Shown: positions 43,542 through 54,071, numbered from the stretch's first letter. The stretch: 64,000 nt of DNA from an uncultured Selenomonadales bacterium (GCA_937877655.1 CALFJC010000101.1:14293-78292); one strand, 5' to 3'. Notes: generated by a model not told the origin, from the letters alone. A program made the numbers and translations.

Positions 43542-44288
43542 CTAATTGCTGATTGAGCCGAAGCGACGAGACCTTTTGCCGAAGTCAATCAGCGCGTCGA
43601 CAAATTCTTCGGGCGTAAATTCGGGCCAAGTCGTGTCGGTAAACCAAAATTCGGCGTAAGCGGCTTGCCACAATAAAAAATTGCTGACGCGCAACTCGCC
43701 GCTCGTTCGAATCATCAAATCGACGGGCGGTTGCCCGAAGGTGTCAAGCTCTTCTTCAAAAATCTGCGTGGAAATATTTTCAGGCAAAAGTTCTCCGCTC
43801 TGCACACGCCGAGCCAATTTCTGCGCGGCACGAATAATTTCATCTTGCCCGCCGTAATCTGCCGCGACATTGAATTTAACGCCGGTATTATTCTTCATAA
43901 GTTCAACCGAATCGCGAATCAATTTTTGCAACGCGGGAGAAAAATCTTCCGTGCGTCCCAAAAATTTTATGCGGACGTTGTTCTCGTGCATTTCGAGTTT
44001 TTCGCGCTCCAGATAATCCGAGAATAAATGCATTAAAAAATCAACCTCTGCGTGAGGTCGTTTCCAATTTTCGGTAGAAAATGCATAGACAGTCAAAGCC
44101 TCAAGATTGAGATTGACTGCCGTTTTTAAAATATTTTTGAGCGTCTTGACGCCGGCGGTATGTCCCGCGCTCCTTAAGAGTCCGCGACAATTTGCCCAAC
44201 GTCCGTTGCCGTCCATTATTATTGCCACATGTCGCGGCAATTTCGATTTATCGACTCGCGCAAGCAAGCCGCCGTCGCTTTCCCACAT
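43542..44288 (-). CDS. uppS: Undecaprenyl diphosphate synthase
   Basis: 248 residues of the cis-prenyltransferase family: HVAIIMDGNGRWA with the catalytic Asp, GHTAGVKTLKNIL, YAFSTENWKRP, and the C-terminal DLMIRTSGELRVSNFLLWQA with AEFWFTDTTWPEF. It makes the C55 lipid carrier for peptidoglycan. Same operon as frr and pyrH. Confidence 0.96.
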   Translation of the reverse strand: MWESDGGLLARVDKSKLPRHVAIIMDGNGRWANCRGLLRSAGHTAGVKTLKNILKTAVNLNLEALTVYAFSTENWKRPHAEVDFLMHLFSDYLEREKLEMHENNVRIKFLGRTEDFSPALQKLIRDSVELMKNNTGVKFNVAADYGGQDEIIRAAQKLARRVQSGELLPENISTQIFEEELDTFGQPPVDLMIRTSGELRVSNFLLWQAAYAEFWFTDTTWPEFTPEEFVDALIDFGKRSRRFGSISN

Positions 44289-44298
44289 CTTTAAACTT

Positions 44299-44381
44299 CA
44301 ATTAGGAATTATGAATTAGGAATTAGGAATTAAAATCGTGCCTTCATTACTAATTCCTAATTTCTCATTCCTAATTGCCTT
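44299..44381. repeat. ATTAGGAAT repeats between uppS and frr
   Basis: ATTAGGAATTATGAATTAGG on one side and ATTCCTAATTTCTCATTCC on the other, able to form a hairpin within the operon transcript. Confidence 0.8.
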
Positions 44382-44939
44382 TCAGACTTCCATAACTTCT
44401 TTTTCTTTGGTTGCCTTCGCGCCGTCGACAAGTTTAATGTATTTGTCAAGGAGCTTTTGCATTTCTTCCTGCGCGTCCTTGCGGTCGTCTTCGGTAATTT
44501 CTTTGCCCTTCTCAAGCTTTTTAATAGACTCGTTGGCATCGCGGCGAATATTGCGCATTGCAACTTTGGCTTCTTCCGCCTTTTTGTTGACGACTTTGAC
44601 GAGTTCTTTTCTGCGCTCTTGAGTCGGTTGCGGAATTGCCAAACGAATTACAGTGCCGTCGTTATTGGGCGTCAAGCCGAGATCCGATTTTTGAATGGCG
44701 CGTTCAATATCCCTGAGAGAATTTCTGTCGTAAGGCTTAATCATAATCATGCGCGGTTCGGGAATGGTAACATTTGCAATTTGATTGACGGGCGTCGCCG
44801 AGCCGTAATAATCAACCATAACTTTATCAAGCAAACTCGGAGCGGCGCGTCCTGCGCGGAGTGTGCCGTAATCTTTTTTCAAGCCGTCAAGAGTTTTGTT
44901 GAGTCTGTCTTCAGCCGATTCAATGACTTTCTTTGTCAT
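44382..44939 (-). CDS. frr: Ribosome recycling factor
   Basis: 185 residues, full length. ESAEDRLNKTLDGLKKDYGT, the conserved GRAAPSLLDKVMVDYYG, IMIKPYDRNSLRDIERAIQK and IRRDANESIKKLEKG define RRF, which releases ribosomes after termination. ATG behind AGGAGGA. Confidence 0.97.
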   Translation of the reverse strand: MTKKVIESAEDRLNKTLDGLKKDYGTLRAGRAAPSLLDKVMVDYYGSATPVNQIANVTIPEPRMIMIKPYDRNSLRDIERAIQKSDLGLTPNNDGTVIRLAIPQPTQERRKELVKVVNKKAEEAKVAMRNIRRDANESIKKLEKGKEITEDDRKDAQEEMQKLLDKYIKLVDGAKATKEKEVMEV

Positions 44940-44982
44940 AAAAAAATCCTCCTATTCATTACTCATTACTAATTGCTCATTG

Positions 44983-45690
44983 CTAATTAACCGTAGTGCC
45001 GATTGTCTCGCCTATGGCAACGCGATAAATATTTTCGTGATTGTCAATGTTGAAAACGACAAGCGGAATGTGATTGTCCATGCAAAGACTTGTTGCGGTC
45101 GAGTCCATGACGTGTAAACCGAGATTCAGAATATCAATGTAAGAAATTGTGTCGAATTTTTTTGCGTCGGGAAAACGATTCGGGTCGCAGTCATAAACGC
45201 CGTCCGTTCCCTTCTTAGCCATCAAGATAACGTCCGCCTCAATTTCTGCCGCCCGCAATGCCGCCGTTGTGTCTGTTGAAAAATAGGGATTGCCCGTGCC
45301 GCCGCCGAAGATAACGACGCGCCCTTTTTCCAAATGACGAACTGCGCGGCGGCGAATATAGGGCTCGGCGACTTCGCGCATTTCAATCGCCGTTTGAACG
45401 CGAGTAAAAACTTTCAACTGTTCAAGGGCATCCTGCAAAGCCAGCGCGTTCATAATCGTCGCCAACATTCCCATATAATCGGCTGATGTCCTGTCCATGC
45501 CTTTAGCCGCGCCGCTCAAACCGCGCCAAAGATTTCCGCCGCCAACTACGATTGCAACTTCCAAGCCCGCCTCGTGAACTTTTTTAATCTGCCGAGCAAT
45601 GCTCTCGACGACGGGAGGATATATGCCGAAATTTTTTTCTCCGGCAAGAGCTTCGCCGCTCAACTTCAGAACTACACGTTTATATTTCAT
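44983..45690 (-). CDS. pyrH: UMP kinase
   Basis: About 235 residues. [14 protein letters not shown], the GGGNLWRG loop, [19 protein letters not shown] and the [13 protein letters not shown] motif identify bacterial UMP kinase. The ATG at 45690 follows GGAGGCGG at a slightly long spacing. A clear promoter precedes it, so the operon starts here and not at rpsB-tsf as in many genomes. Confidence 0.97.
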   Translation of the reverse strand: MKYKRVVLKLSGEALAGEKNFGIYPPVVESIARQIKKVHEAGLEVAIVVGGGNLWRGLSGAAKGMDRTSADYMGMLATIMNALALQDALEQLKVFTRVQTAIEMREVAEPYIRRRAVRHLEKGRVVIFGGGTGNPYFSTDTTAALRAAEIEADVILMAKKGTDGVYDCDPNRFPDAKKFDTISYIDILNLGLHVMDSTATSLCMDNHIPLVVFNIDNHENIYRVAIGETIGTTVN

Positions 45691-45718
45691 AAAGTCAGAC
45701 CGCCTCCGTTTGCCGCCA

Positions 45719-45747
45719 ATTTTACAAGTTGAAACAATTCCTGTCAA
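45719..45747 (-). promoter_or_regulatory. Promoter of the pyrH operon
   Basis: Minus strand: TTGACA (45747-45742), 17 nt, TAAAAT (45724-45719). Confidence 0.7.
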
Positions 45748-45751
45748 TAAT

Positions 45752-46215
45752 TTTAGGAACCAGGAACCAGGAATTAGGAACTAGAGATGAAAAGATTGGG
45801 AGATGGAAAGATTGAAAGTAAAATAATTTGTGATGAAAAATTTTGTAGCGGTTGGAGAAAACCCGGCGCACATGGACGTGCGCCGCCCGCGTCCGCCGCA
45901 GGAAGCGGCGTAGTGGGGCAAACGCCCTTTTCTTTTGGGCGCAGGAAGCAATTAACAATTTGTAATGCGTAATTCGTAATGAAAAAGATTTACAGCGGTT
46001 GGTGAAGACACGGGCGCACAGGACGTGCGCCCGCCGGCAACAGAAACAGGATGTTTCTATTGCCGGTCAAACGCCTTTTCTTTTTGCTACTTTTTCTTTG
46101 GGCGTAGCAAAGAAAAAGTAGGTTAAACTTACAAAAATGATTTTGAATGAATCGAACCAACGAATAGCCGAGATGGTTTTGCGTCGTCCACTTTAGAAAA
46201 AAGGGGACAAAAAAG
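45752..46215. repeat. Mosaic intergenic repeat, copy 3
   Basis: Between pyrH and the giant gene, with no gene inside. It holds AGGAACCAGGAATTAGG and AGATGGAAAGATTG repeats, a variant hairpin CGGCGCACATGGACGTGCGCCG (about 45867-45889), then a full copy of the GGGCGCAC/GTGCGCCC and CCGGCAA/TTGCCGG hairpins (46013-46068), the TACTTTTTCTTTGGGC block and CCATCTC/AAAGTGGAC-type modules up to 46200. Confidence 0.85.
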
Positions 46216-46280
46216 GGCGGTTGAGAATTTCTTCCCAACTGCCCGAAATTTTATTCAGCCGTTAATTTTTTTCTTGTCAA

Positions 46281-49200
46281 TTACTTCTTGGTACTGCCGC
46301 TGTAGGAAATGGCACTTTGCTTGACGAGACTTGTCGGAGTCATGGAGAAGTCCGCGTCGCTTGCCAAATAGCCGTTGCCCGAAGCGGAGACAATTTCACG
46401 GAGAGTACCTGACTCTATGTTAAAGGAGAAGGTTTCTTCCGTGCCCTTGTTATTAAGAGTCGTAGTAAAGTCATCAGATTGGCTACCAAGATCTTTCAGA
46501 GTAATCGAGCCATTGCCGACTTTGATAATGATGTCGTTTTTGTTACCGTCGCCGTCACCGTCGCCGATTGAGAAGTTGTCTGCTGTCACAGAGACATTTG
46601 TAAGATTGATCTTGTCTTTCGCTGTATCGAAGTTCGCGATAACATCATTACCATTGCCGTTTGCGTAAATGAAAGTATTTCCGCCCTTGCTTTCACTGTC
46701 GAAGTCAACAAAGTCATCGCCGTTGCCTGCATTGACGGACACGCCCGAACCCAAAACTTTGATGCTGTCCGAAGTAGAGGAGCCGACGATGTTTGCATCT
46801 TTATAATCTGCCTCGAAATTGAAGGAGAACAAGCCGCCGCCGAGCGTAACACTGTCATTGAGTTGCGAATTCGTCAAAGTGATTGTTCTGGTCGCGGTGT
46901 CGACAACACTCTTGGGAAGTTCTTCCACTTTGACGCCCTTAATCGTCGTGAAAGCTTTGTCGGAAGCTACGGATGCGGTATAAGCTACGGATTTTCCGTC
47001 AACACCAAGCATGTAACCTTCTTTTGTTATCTTTCCGTAAAGAGTAGCCGTGCCGCTCTTGACAACCAAAGGATCTTCTTCTTTCAATTCCACTGTCGGA
47101 GCCGCAATGCTGGAATGAAGAGCAACATTGTAGCCGTCGCCCGTGATATTGACGGCTGAAGTACCGAGTTCCGCAGAAGTCAAAGTAACGATATTGCTGT
47201 TGCCCGTGATTTTGGCACCGTTCTTAAGCCCTTTGATTGTCGCAAGATTCTTGGATGCGTCTGCGGCAGAGTAAGTGATACTCATTCCGTCACTTGCAAC
47301 CGAATAACCTTTAGTCTGCGTGCCTTTCAGAGTCGCGTTCGTGCCACTCATGCTCCAATTATCAGCCGTCACTATCGTGGAAGCATAATCGAAAGTTTTT
47401 TCACCGGTTCCAAGAGTTTTATTGACGGTATCATTGACGGTGAGAGCAGTACTGAGTTCGAGTTTATAGCCCTTATAATCGTCAGCAGTACTGTTGATTT
47501 TGAGAGTAACCTTCGCGGAGTCGAGTTGCCCTGCGCCCAAAATGATCTTTTTATTAGTCGTATCGAAAATGCTCGAATTGGTATGGTCGATTGTGGCACC
47601 GCTTTCAATGCCGCTGAGTGTCAAATGAGTTGTGCCTTTCGTCGCGGCATAGTAAACAATCGCGCCGTTACTGTCGAGATCGAAATAATCTTTGTCGTAA
47701 GTTTTATAAACGGCGGTCGTTTTGTCGGTAACCCATTCGGTTGCATTTTCGGCGTATTGAGTAACGTCTTCATCAAGTGCGAGTTGATATTTGCCCGTGC
47801 CGCTGACCGAAACTTTCTTGGCACCCTCAAGTGCATCTTTCTTTACCGTGATAATCTTGTCATCGGCATCGAAAGTGACGAGTTCCGTATAGTTTGGCTC
47901 TGCGGCAGTGCCCGTGTTAATGCCCGCTTTGATTGTGCCGTTGTCATCGTAAGCCTCAACTTTGGAGTTCAAGCCGCTGATTGCCGCAATGGCGGTGTTG
48001 GCCGCTTGTTCCTTTTGGAAGGTGAATTTATTTTCGTCTTCATTGAGGTTGAAGCCCGAAGAAATGTGTTGCGTAATTTTCAGCGAACCTTTGTTGCCTG
48101 TCCAAACAGGATCGTCTGCAACAGGTTTAAATTCGGCGTCATCCTCGAATTTGAAGCTATAGTCCGTGCCGTTTTTAATCTCGATATTCGACGTGGCAAG
48201 GTAGGAGTCAGGCAACGAGATCGAGTACTCTGTTTTGCCCGTTTCTTCGTTGTAACCCAATTCTTCGAACGAAATTTCGTCGACAGAATGGAAAACGTTT
48301 TTCTTCGCTGTTACGTCTTCGCCCTTGTCATTTTTACCGGTTACGACTTCTTCATTCTTGACGATGTAGCCGAGTTGATCTTCAAGCGTAACTTCTGCCC
48401 CTGTATCCGTATCCCAAGCTTTATCTTTGGCGGTGAAACGTTTGATGTCTTTGTTCAGCCCGCTGATTGTTACGAGAGTCGTGCCGGCATCTTCCGACTT
48501 GTATGTAATGCTCTTGTTGTTTTCGGACGCTTTGTTTTCGTAACCTGCATCCTTGCCGTCCTTGAGAACAATAGTCGAGCCGTTGTAATACCATCTGGGA
48601 GCTTCAAAGGCTTGAGGATTGAGAGCTTCGTCAACTTCCAAGTTGTAAAGAGTGCTTGTGATCTTGACTTCTTTGGCGGCGAGCACATTTTTCTCTTCAC
48701 CATTGTCATCAAATTTTTCTTTCGTTATGGTGATTATGCCGCTGTTTGCAACGGGCTTGCCGTCTTCGTCCAGATCGAGTTCGCCGACTTCAATACCGTA
48801 TTTTGTCGCAAAAGCTTCCGGAGTTAAAGGAGCGTCTTTGGCTACTTCTTTACCATTCTTTATCTCTGTGTCTGTCCAAGTGGTAACGTCATTTGAAAGC
48901 CCCGTGATTGTCGCGACAACAACTCTGGTAGTTCCCGATTTTTCCTTCTCGTAAGTGACGCTCTTGCCGGTCTTCTCATCGATTACATGCCCATCACTGA
49001 CATTATGCCAATATTCGGCTTTACCTTTGCCGTCGACACTCCAGAAGTACTCTCCGTCTGTGGGAGTAATAGCATCTTCTTCATCTTCAGCGAAAGCAAA
49101 TTTATATTTGTCGTTGTTGCCGAGCGAAATTTTCATGGTGTCGAGAATGCCTGAACCCAAAATGATCGTTCCGTCGGCAGCGGCAATGCCGTTCGCCGTA

Positions 49201-52200
49201 TCTGCTGCCGTAGCTTCGATAAAATCGATAAGAGTATCATCAAGCAGGTTGCCGTCGTCGTCCGTTTCAAGACCTTTCTTCAAGCCGCTGATCGTTGCAC
49301 GAGTCTGGAGATTTGCATTGGTATGATAAAGCGTCTTGTAGTCGGTAATGTTGCCGTTGTTGTCTTTCTTGTAATACCAACCTTCGGTTGTGCCTTCTTG
49401 GAGAAGAGCTTTGCCGGACGCAGAATCATAATTGATATGCAGATCGCTGGTAAGGGTATCAAATTCTTCCTCTGTTCCGTTGAGCGCGAGATCGTATTTG
49501 TCGGTCTTGGCAAGCGTGACATTCGAGGCACCGAGAACTTCTCTGTCAACTCTGATAATGTTTTTGCCGGTTTCGTCGTCCGTCGTGACTTCGATACCTT
49601 CAAGGAGCCCTTCTTCAGCCGCGAATCCTTTTTTCAAGCCGCTAAGCGTGGCGAGAACTTGAGGATTTTTCGCCTTATTGGCATCCAAATAAGTTACCGT
49701 CGTGTCATTGGTCTGGACATGTCCTACACCCGTCTTTTGAGTGTAAGTCGCCTTGGTGTCGTTTGTGCCCTTATTCCAAACAGCTTCTTCCGTTTCGGCG
49801 GCGGCATCTTCCGAAAGTTCGAGTTTGTAGTTGATGTCTTTTTGATTCTTGAGGACAACGTTCTTGGCGGCAAGTGCCCCTTTATCCAGCAAAACAAAGA
49901 CTTTGTTGCCTTCCGCATCTTCGCCGACCGAAATGGCTTCCGTGAAGAATCCATCTGTCGAATCAACGATACCGATTTTGCCGATGTCACTTTCAAGGAT
50001 ATTTGTTTCGTCAACGTCGCTTTCTTTGAGGACTTTTACTGCAGTGGCGAGCCCGCTTATTTCGGTTTTGACTGTGCCGGCGGCGGTGTAGTTGATTGCG
50101 GCTACCGTCTGCGGATTATGTTCGGTGTCTTCGGGGTCTTCTTCGTTTGTAATGGTTTCCAAAGCCCAGCCCGCTGTGGTTTTTTCAACGTAAGTTGTGG
50201 TTCCGTTCTTGGGAGTCGTCCAACTGCCTTCTGTTTCAGACTCGGCAACGCCTGTAATGTCAAGTGAAAATTCGTTGTATTTTTCTTCGGTTGTATCATA
50301 AGAAACTTCGAGCGTAATGGCTTTGGCGGGATCTGTGCCGAGCACGTCTTCCGACAATTTGATTGTGCCGGATTCGTCGACAGTGATACCTTCAATCGTA
50401 CCGTCCAGCTTGTCGGGAACGAGATTGCTCTTAAGCCCCGTGATTGTCGCGAGAGCATCTGCCGCAGTACCGAAACCTGCCGCCGTGTACGCGATTGATT
50501 TATCTCCGGTCTCAATCTCGTAACCCGGTGTCGAATATTTCACGAGATAATATTTCGTCTTGTCGCTCGCATCTTGAACCCAAGCAAGTTCTTCATTATC
50601 GTCTTTATTGGTAACCTCAAAATCGTCCTCATCTTCGAATGCCAGCGTGTAGTCGCTGCTCGTGACTGCAACAGGCGAAGTGGTGAGCGCGTCTCTGGAC
50701 AAAATGGTAATTGTCGTATCATCAGTTCCGCCAGCTTCTGTAGCGAGCTCACCGATTTGAAGAACTTCAACGAATTCGCCGTCGTCATTGACGTAACCGA
50801 TTTTGCCTTCAGCAGAGTCTCCGTCTTCATCTTTATCGTCTTTTGTGCCGACCGTGATACCGCTTGCAAGCCCCGTGATTACCGCGACAGTATCGCCTTC
50901 ATCTGCCGCCGTGTAGATAATCGTATCTTCAGTTGCGTTGAGTTCGTAACCTTCGCTGGTGCCCTTCTTAATCGTGAGAGTAGTTGTGGCGGGAGTATTG
51001 GTTCTGGTGTTTGCGGGTACCACTGTGACGCTCGAAGTCAAAACAGCTTCGGGCTCTTTATCCGAAATGTCAGTGCCAAGAACAAGCTTGCCGCCGAAAG
51101 CACTTCCTGCCGAATTGAGACCGTCGGTGAGCGTTATGTTTTTGCCGTCAAATGCGCTTGCGTTTACCGTGATCTCTTCGCTACTTCCCACGACAGCCGC
51201 AACAAACTCGCCTGCGGCATTGTAGGAACCGAGATTGCCGTAGTTTTCGTCGTCTTTGTCGGTGATAAGGAGACCTTTCTTGAGCCCGCTGATTTTTGCA
51301 AAGGAACTGTTTGCCTCGTCTGCAGGATAATTTTCCCCTGTGTAAAGGATCTTGGTTTGATCTGCAACAGTTTCTTCTTCTACGACTTTGCTTTCGTAAG
51401 TGTAATAAGCGGGAGTGTAATGAACAAATCTGTAAGTGCCTGACGCATCGTTACTTTTTGTATCGTCAACCCAAACGTCCTTACCATCGGGAAGAGTGCC
51501 GCCGGCAAGACTGGTGCCCGTGGTTTCAACTCCGGCATCTAAGGCAAATATATAACCTGCCTCGACAGCTTTGTCGCTGAGTGTGACAGCCGTTGCGCCG
51601 AGTGCGCCTTCTTTTAAAGTGATTTCTTTTGTAGAGTCGTTGTAACTGATAACTGCATTGTCGCCGTTGAGATCTGCATCTTTGAGACCACTCTTAAGCC
51701 CGCTGACTTTCGCCATTTCCGCTTTTGATTTTGCGGCGGTGTAAGTAATTTTGTTGCCGCTGAGCGTGTAGCCCGCGTCCATGTCGCCTTTGAGAGTAGC
51801 CGTTGTGCCGCTGACAGACCAAGTCGGAGTGACGCCGCTCTTCAATGCGGGAGCGATAGTTGCTTCTTCAGATGAATCGAAGGCGAGCGTGTACGCTGAA
51901 TTTTTGAGTTCGACAGTTCCCGTGCCGAGCGCGTCTTTTTTGATAATAATTTTTGTAGGAGGATCTTCACTATCAAAAGAGATAAGCCCTGTTCCGTCGG
52001 CAAAAAGCTCTTCGGCTGTGAGACCGCTCTTAAGCCCCGTGATTGTCGCAAGAATTACCGATTGATCCTTGTTGTTTGCATCTTTGACTGTGAAGTCTGC
52101 TTCCTTGTGATATTTGATTACGCCGTTTTCAATTTGGTAATAATCGGGAATAATCTTTTTGTAGGTTGCGGTTGTGCCGCTCAATCTCCAAGCCGCCACG

Positions 52201-54071
52201 CCTTCTTCAATGGAGTCTTTGTCGTAGTCGGCGGTGCTGTCCTTGAAAACAACTTTGCTTTCATCGGTAAGAGTTTGTGTGGTTAAATCTTCGGCAAATG
52301 CAAGTTCGTAAGGTGAGTTGCTGCCGCTGATTTTAATATCCGAAGCTCCGAGTGCGTCCGCGCCGATTGTGATGGTCGTTTTACCTGTTTCTTCATTTTT
52401 TGATTCGGCAGTTTCTATGGCCGCCGCAATCGCTGTTGCAGTTGTGTTAGTGTCGGGTTTTCTTACGCCGGTAAGAGTTACGAGAGTTGCGCCGTTTTTC
52501 GCCGCCGTGTAGGTGAGTTTCTTTCCGCTGCTGTCGAGAGTGTAGCCGGCACTCATATTGCCCTTGTAAGTTGCGGTTGTGCCGTTGACAGACCAAGTCG
52601 GAGTGCCTTCGGGTTCTTTAATGTCTGTGGTATCAACTTTCAAAACATATTGACTTGACGTGAGCGAAACGGTCTTGTTGTTAAGTGCGCCGTTTTTGAT
52701 AGTGATTTTGCCGATTACTGCATCAGCAGATTCATTAGTTTTTTCTGTTGTAGGATCATCTTCTTCTACTGCCGCCTTATACTCATCGCCGTTTTCGATA
52801 GAAATAATCTTTTCTGTATCGTCAGCACTTGCATAAATTCCGTCGGCTTTGGCAACGAAACCGCTCTTGATACCCGAAATTGTCGCGAGAGTTTTGGGGC
52901 TTGTGTCGGCTGTGCACGTGACAACATTTCCGTTCAGCGTGTAATAAGTGGTTGTGGCTTCCTTGAAATAAGCCGTCGAGCCGCTGATTGTCCAGAAAGT
53001 AGCTTTCTCAGAGTCTGTTTGTAAAGGAACGTAGCCTTCTGTTCCAATATCATTGTCGATAGCGAGTTTGTAGTCGCTTGCATAATCTTTGCCGAGCGTG
53101 AGAGTAGCCTTGCTGTTGTTCGTCGTGGCGAGAACGTTCTTTGAAAGCGTGATAATGTTTGAAGGTTCGCCTTCCTCTGCTGAAGGATTATCGCCGACAG
53201 AAATTCCGCTAATCTCGCCTGAATCAAGATAACTGTTGAGATCTTTGGCAAGCCCTTTGATTGTCGCGATGGTTGCGGTTGTTCCTTTGGTGTAAGCGAT
53301 TGATTTTGCGTCCGCCGCAAGCGCATACTTTGCAGAGGTATCTTGCTTGTAAGTTGCGGTTGTGCCGCTGACAGCCCAATATTCGGTTCCCGGTGTGCCG
53401 CCGACAACGCCGCTACTTCCGTTTGTGTTAGAGCCGAATGCGAGCGTGTAGCCGTAATTTGAGGAAACAGCTATCTTTGAAGTGCCGAGTGCCTCTTGAT
53501 TTAAAGTGATTGTGCCTGTGTTGTTGGCAGTGACGGCTTCGGTGAAGCTTGCGTTTCCGCCTTCGCCACTCTTGACTCCGATTTGCCCTTCAGCACCAAC
53601 ACCGTCCAACTCTGTGACATCATCTTCAGTGGTTGTGTAGAGTCCGCTCTTAAGTCCGCTGACTGTCGCCAAAGTTTGTTCTTTAGCAGCCGTCGCCGCC
53701 GTAATGTAGGTAAGAGTTTTGTCGTTGGTTTGGAACCAACCTTCCTTAATGGTGCCTTTGACAGTGAGTTTTGTACCTGAAATAGTTGCCGTTGCACTGG
53801 TGATTTCGGCTTTTTTGGTGACACCGCTTGCGAGTGCGAGCTTGTATTTGCCGCCGTTGCTCAACGTGAGAGTCACCTTCGAGGTACCGAGCAAGTCGTC
53901 ATTCAACTCGATGGCACTGACGCCTTCGCTGTCAGTTGCTACGATAACGTCTTTAAGATCCTCTGCCTTGAGTCCACTTTTAATTCCTGAGAGTTTTGCC
54001 ACCACCTTTGAATTTTCGTCGTAGTAGGTCGCAGTCGTGCCGCTGACGACCCATGTTGGTGTGTACGCCAT
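46281..54071 (-). CDS. Giant repeat protein with RTX-like C-terminus
   Basis: 2596 residues, no classical signal peptide (MAYTPTWVVSGTTATYYDEN). I count about 19 degenerate repeats of roughly 120 residues. Each starts with W-x-x-SGTTATYKG-like strands, passes GYxL...ISYTAA, then LATISGLKSGL, then an acidic variable loop, and ends ITLxxxxLGTSxVTL...YKLAL. The last 250 residues hold an RTX-like section (NAGNGDDFVDFDSESKGGNT, NGNGNDVIANFDTAKDKINL) and GDGDGDGNKND, and a C-terminal tail without cysteine. This fits a type I secreted, calcium-stabilised surface or matrix protein. The C-terminal module resembles that of the RTX protein at the window start. Start ATG behind GGAAGGAG. Confidence 0.85.
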   Translation of the reverse strand: MAYTPTWVVSGTTATYYDENSKVVAKLSGIKSGLKAEDLKDVIVATDSEGVSAIELNDDLLGTSKVTLTLSNGGKYKLALASGVTKKAEITSATATISGTKLTVKGTIKEGWFQTNDKTLTYITAATAAKEQTLATVSGLKSGLYTTTEDDVTELDGVGAEGQIGVKSGEGGNASFTEAVTANNTGTITLNQEALGTSKIAVSSNYGYTLAFGSNTNGSSGVVGGTPGTEYWAVSGTTATYKQDTSAKYALAADAKSIAYTKGTTATIATIKGLAKDLNSYLDSGEISGISVGDNPSAEEGEPSNIITLSKNVLATTNNSKATLTLGKDYASDYKLAIDNDIGTEGYVPLQTDSEKATFWTISGSTAYFKEATTTYYTLNGNVVTCTADTSPKTLATISGIKSGFVAKADGIYASADDTEKIISIENGDEYKAAVEEDDPTTEKTNESADAVIGKITIKNGALNNKTVSLTSSQYVLKVDTTDIKEPEGTPTWSVNGTTATYKGNMSAGYTLDSSGKKLTYTAAKNGATLVTLTGVRKPDTNTTATAIAAAIETAESKNEETGKTTITIGADALGASDIKISGSNSPYELAFAEDLTTQTLTDESKVVFKDSTADYDKDSIEEGVAAWRLSGTTATYKKIIPDYYQIENGVIKYHKEADFTVKDANNKDQSVILATITGLKSGLTAEELFADGTGLISFDSEDPPTKIIIKKDALGTGTVELKNSAYTLAFDSSEEATIAPALKSGVTPTWSVSGTTATLKGDMDAGYTLSGNKITYTAAKSKAEMAKVSGLKSGLKDADLNGDNAVISYNDSTKEITLKEGALGATAVTLSDKAVEAGYIFALDAGVETTGTSLAGGTLPDGKDVWVDDTKSNDASGTYRFVHYTPAYYTYESKVVEEETVADQTKILYTGENYPADEANSSFAKISGLKKGLLITDKDDENYGNLGSYNAAGEFVAAVVGSSEEITVNASAFDGKNITLTDGLNSAGSAFGGKLVLGTDISDKEPEAVLTSSVTVVPANTRTNTPATTTLTIKKGTSEGYELNATEDTIIYTAADEGDTVAVITGLASGITVGTKDDKDEDGDSAEGKIGYVNDDGEFVEVLQIGELATEAGGTDDTTITILSRDALTTSPVAVTSSDYTLAFEDEDDFEVTNKDDNEELAWVQDASDKTKYYLVKYSTPGYEIETGDKSIAYTAAGFGTAADALATITGLKSNLVPDKLDGTIEGITVDESGTIKLSEDVLGTDPAKAITLEVSYDTTEEKYNEFSLDITGVAESETEGSWTTPKNGTTTYVEKTTAGWALETITNEEDPEDTEHNPQTVAAINYTAAGTVKTEISGLATAVKVLKESDVDETNILESDIGKIGIVDSTDGFFTEAISVGEDAEGNKVFVLLDKGALAAKNVVLKNQKDINYKLELSEDAAAETEEAVWNKGTNDTKATYTQKTGVGHVQTNDTTVTYLDANKAKNPQVLATLSGLKKGFAAEEGLLEGIEVTTDDETGKNIIRVDREVLGASNVTLAKTDKYDLALNGTEEEFDTLTSDLHINYDSASGKALLQEGTTEGWYYKKDNNGNITDYKTLYHTNANLQTRATISGLKKGLETDDDGNLLDDTLIDFIEATAADTANGIAAADGTIILGSGILDTMKISLGNNDKYKFAFAEDEEDAITPTDGEYFWSVDGKGKAEYWHNVSDGHVIDEKTGKSVTYEKEKSGTTRVVVATITGLSNDVTTWTDTEIKNGKEVAKDAPLTPEAFATKYGIEVGELDLDEDGKPVANSGIITITKEKFDDNGEEKNVLAAKEVKITSTLYNLEVDEALNPQAFEAPRWYYNGSTIVLKDGKDAGYENKASENNKSITYKSEDAGTTLVTISGLNKDIKRFTAKDKAWDTDTGAEVTLEDQLGYIVKNEEVVTGKNDKGEDVTAKKNVFHSVDEISFEELGYNEETGKTEYSISLPDSYLATSNIEIKNGTDYSFKFEDDAEFKPVADDPVWTGNKGSLKITQHISSGFNLNEDENKFTFQKEQAANTAIAAISGLNSKVEAYDDNGTIKAGINTGTAAEPNYTELVTFDADDKIITVKKDALEGAKKVSVSGTGKYQLALDEDVTQYAENATEWVTDKTTAVYKTYDKDYFDLDSNGAIVYYAATKGTTHLTLSGIESGATIDHTNSSIFDTTNKKIILGAGQLDSAKVTLKINSTADDYKGYKLELSTALTVNDTVNKTLGTGEKTFDYASTIVTADNWSMSGTNATLKGTQTKGYSVASDGMSITYSAADASKNLATIKGLKNGAKITGNSNIVTLTSAELGTSAVNITGDGYNVALHSSIAAPTVELKEEDPLVVKSGTATLYGKITKEGYMLGVDGKSVAYTASVASDKAFTTIKGVKVEELPKSVVDTATRTITLTNSQLNDSVTLGGGLFSFNFEADYKDANIVGSSTSDSIKVLGSGVSVNAGNGDDFVDFDSESKGGNTFIYANGNGNDVIANFDTAKDKINLTNVSVTADNFSIGDGDGDGNKNDIIIKVGNGSITLKDLGSQSDDFTTTLNNKGTEETFSFNIESGTLREIVSASGNGYLASDADFSMTPTSLVKQSAISYSGSTKK

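Noticed and set aside
47526..48827. 433-codon plus-strand frame opposite the giant gene
   Set aside because: Shadow of the repeat coding sequence; no start site or domain.
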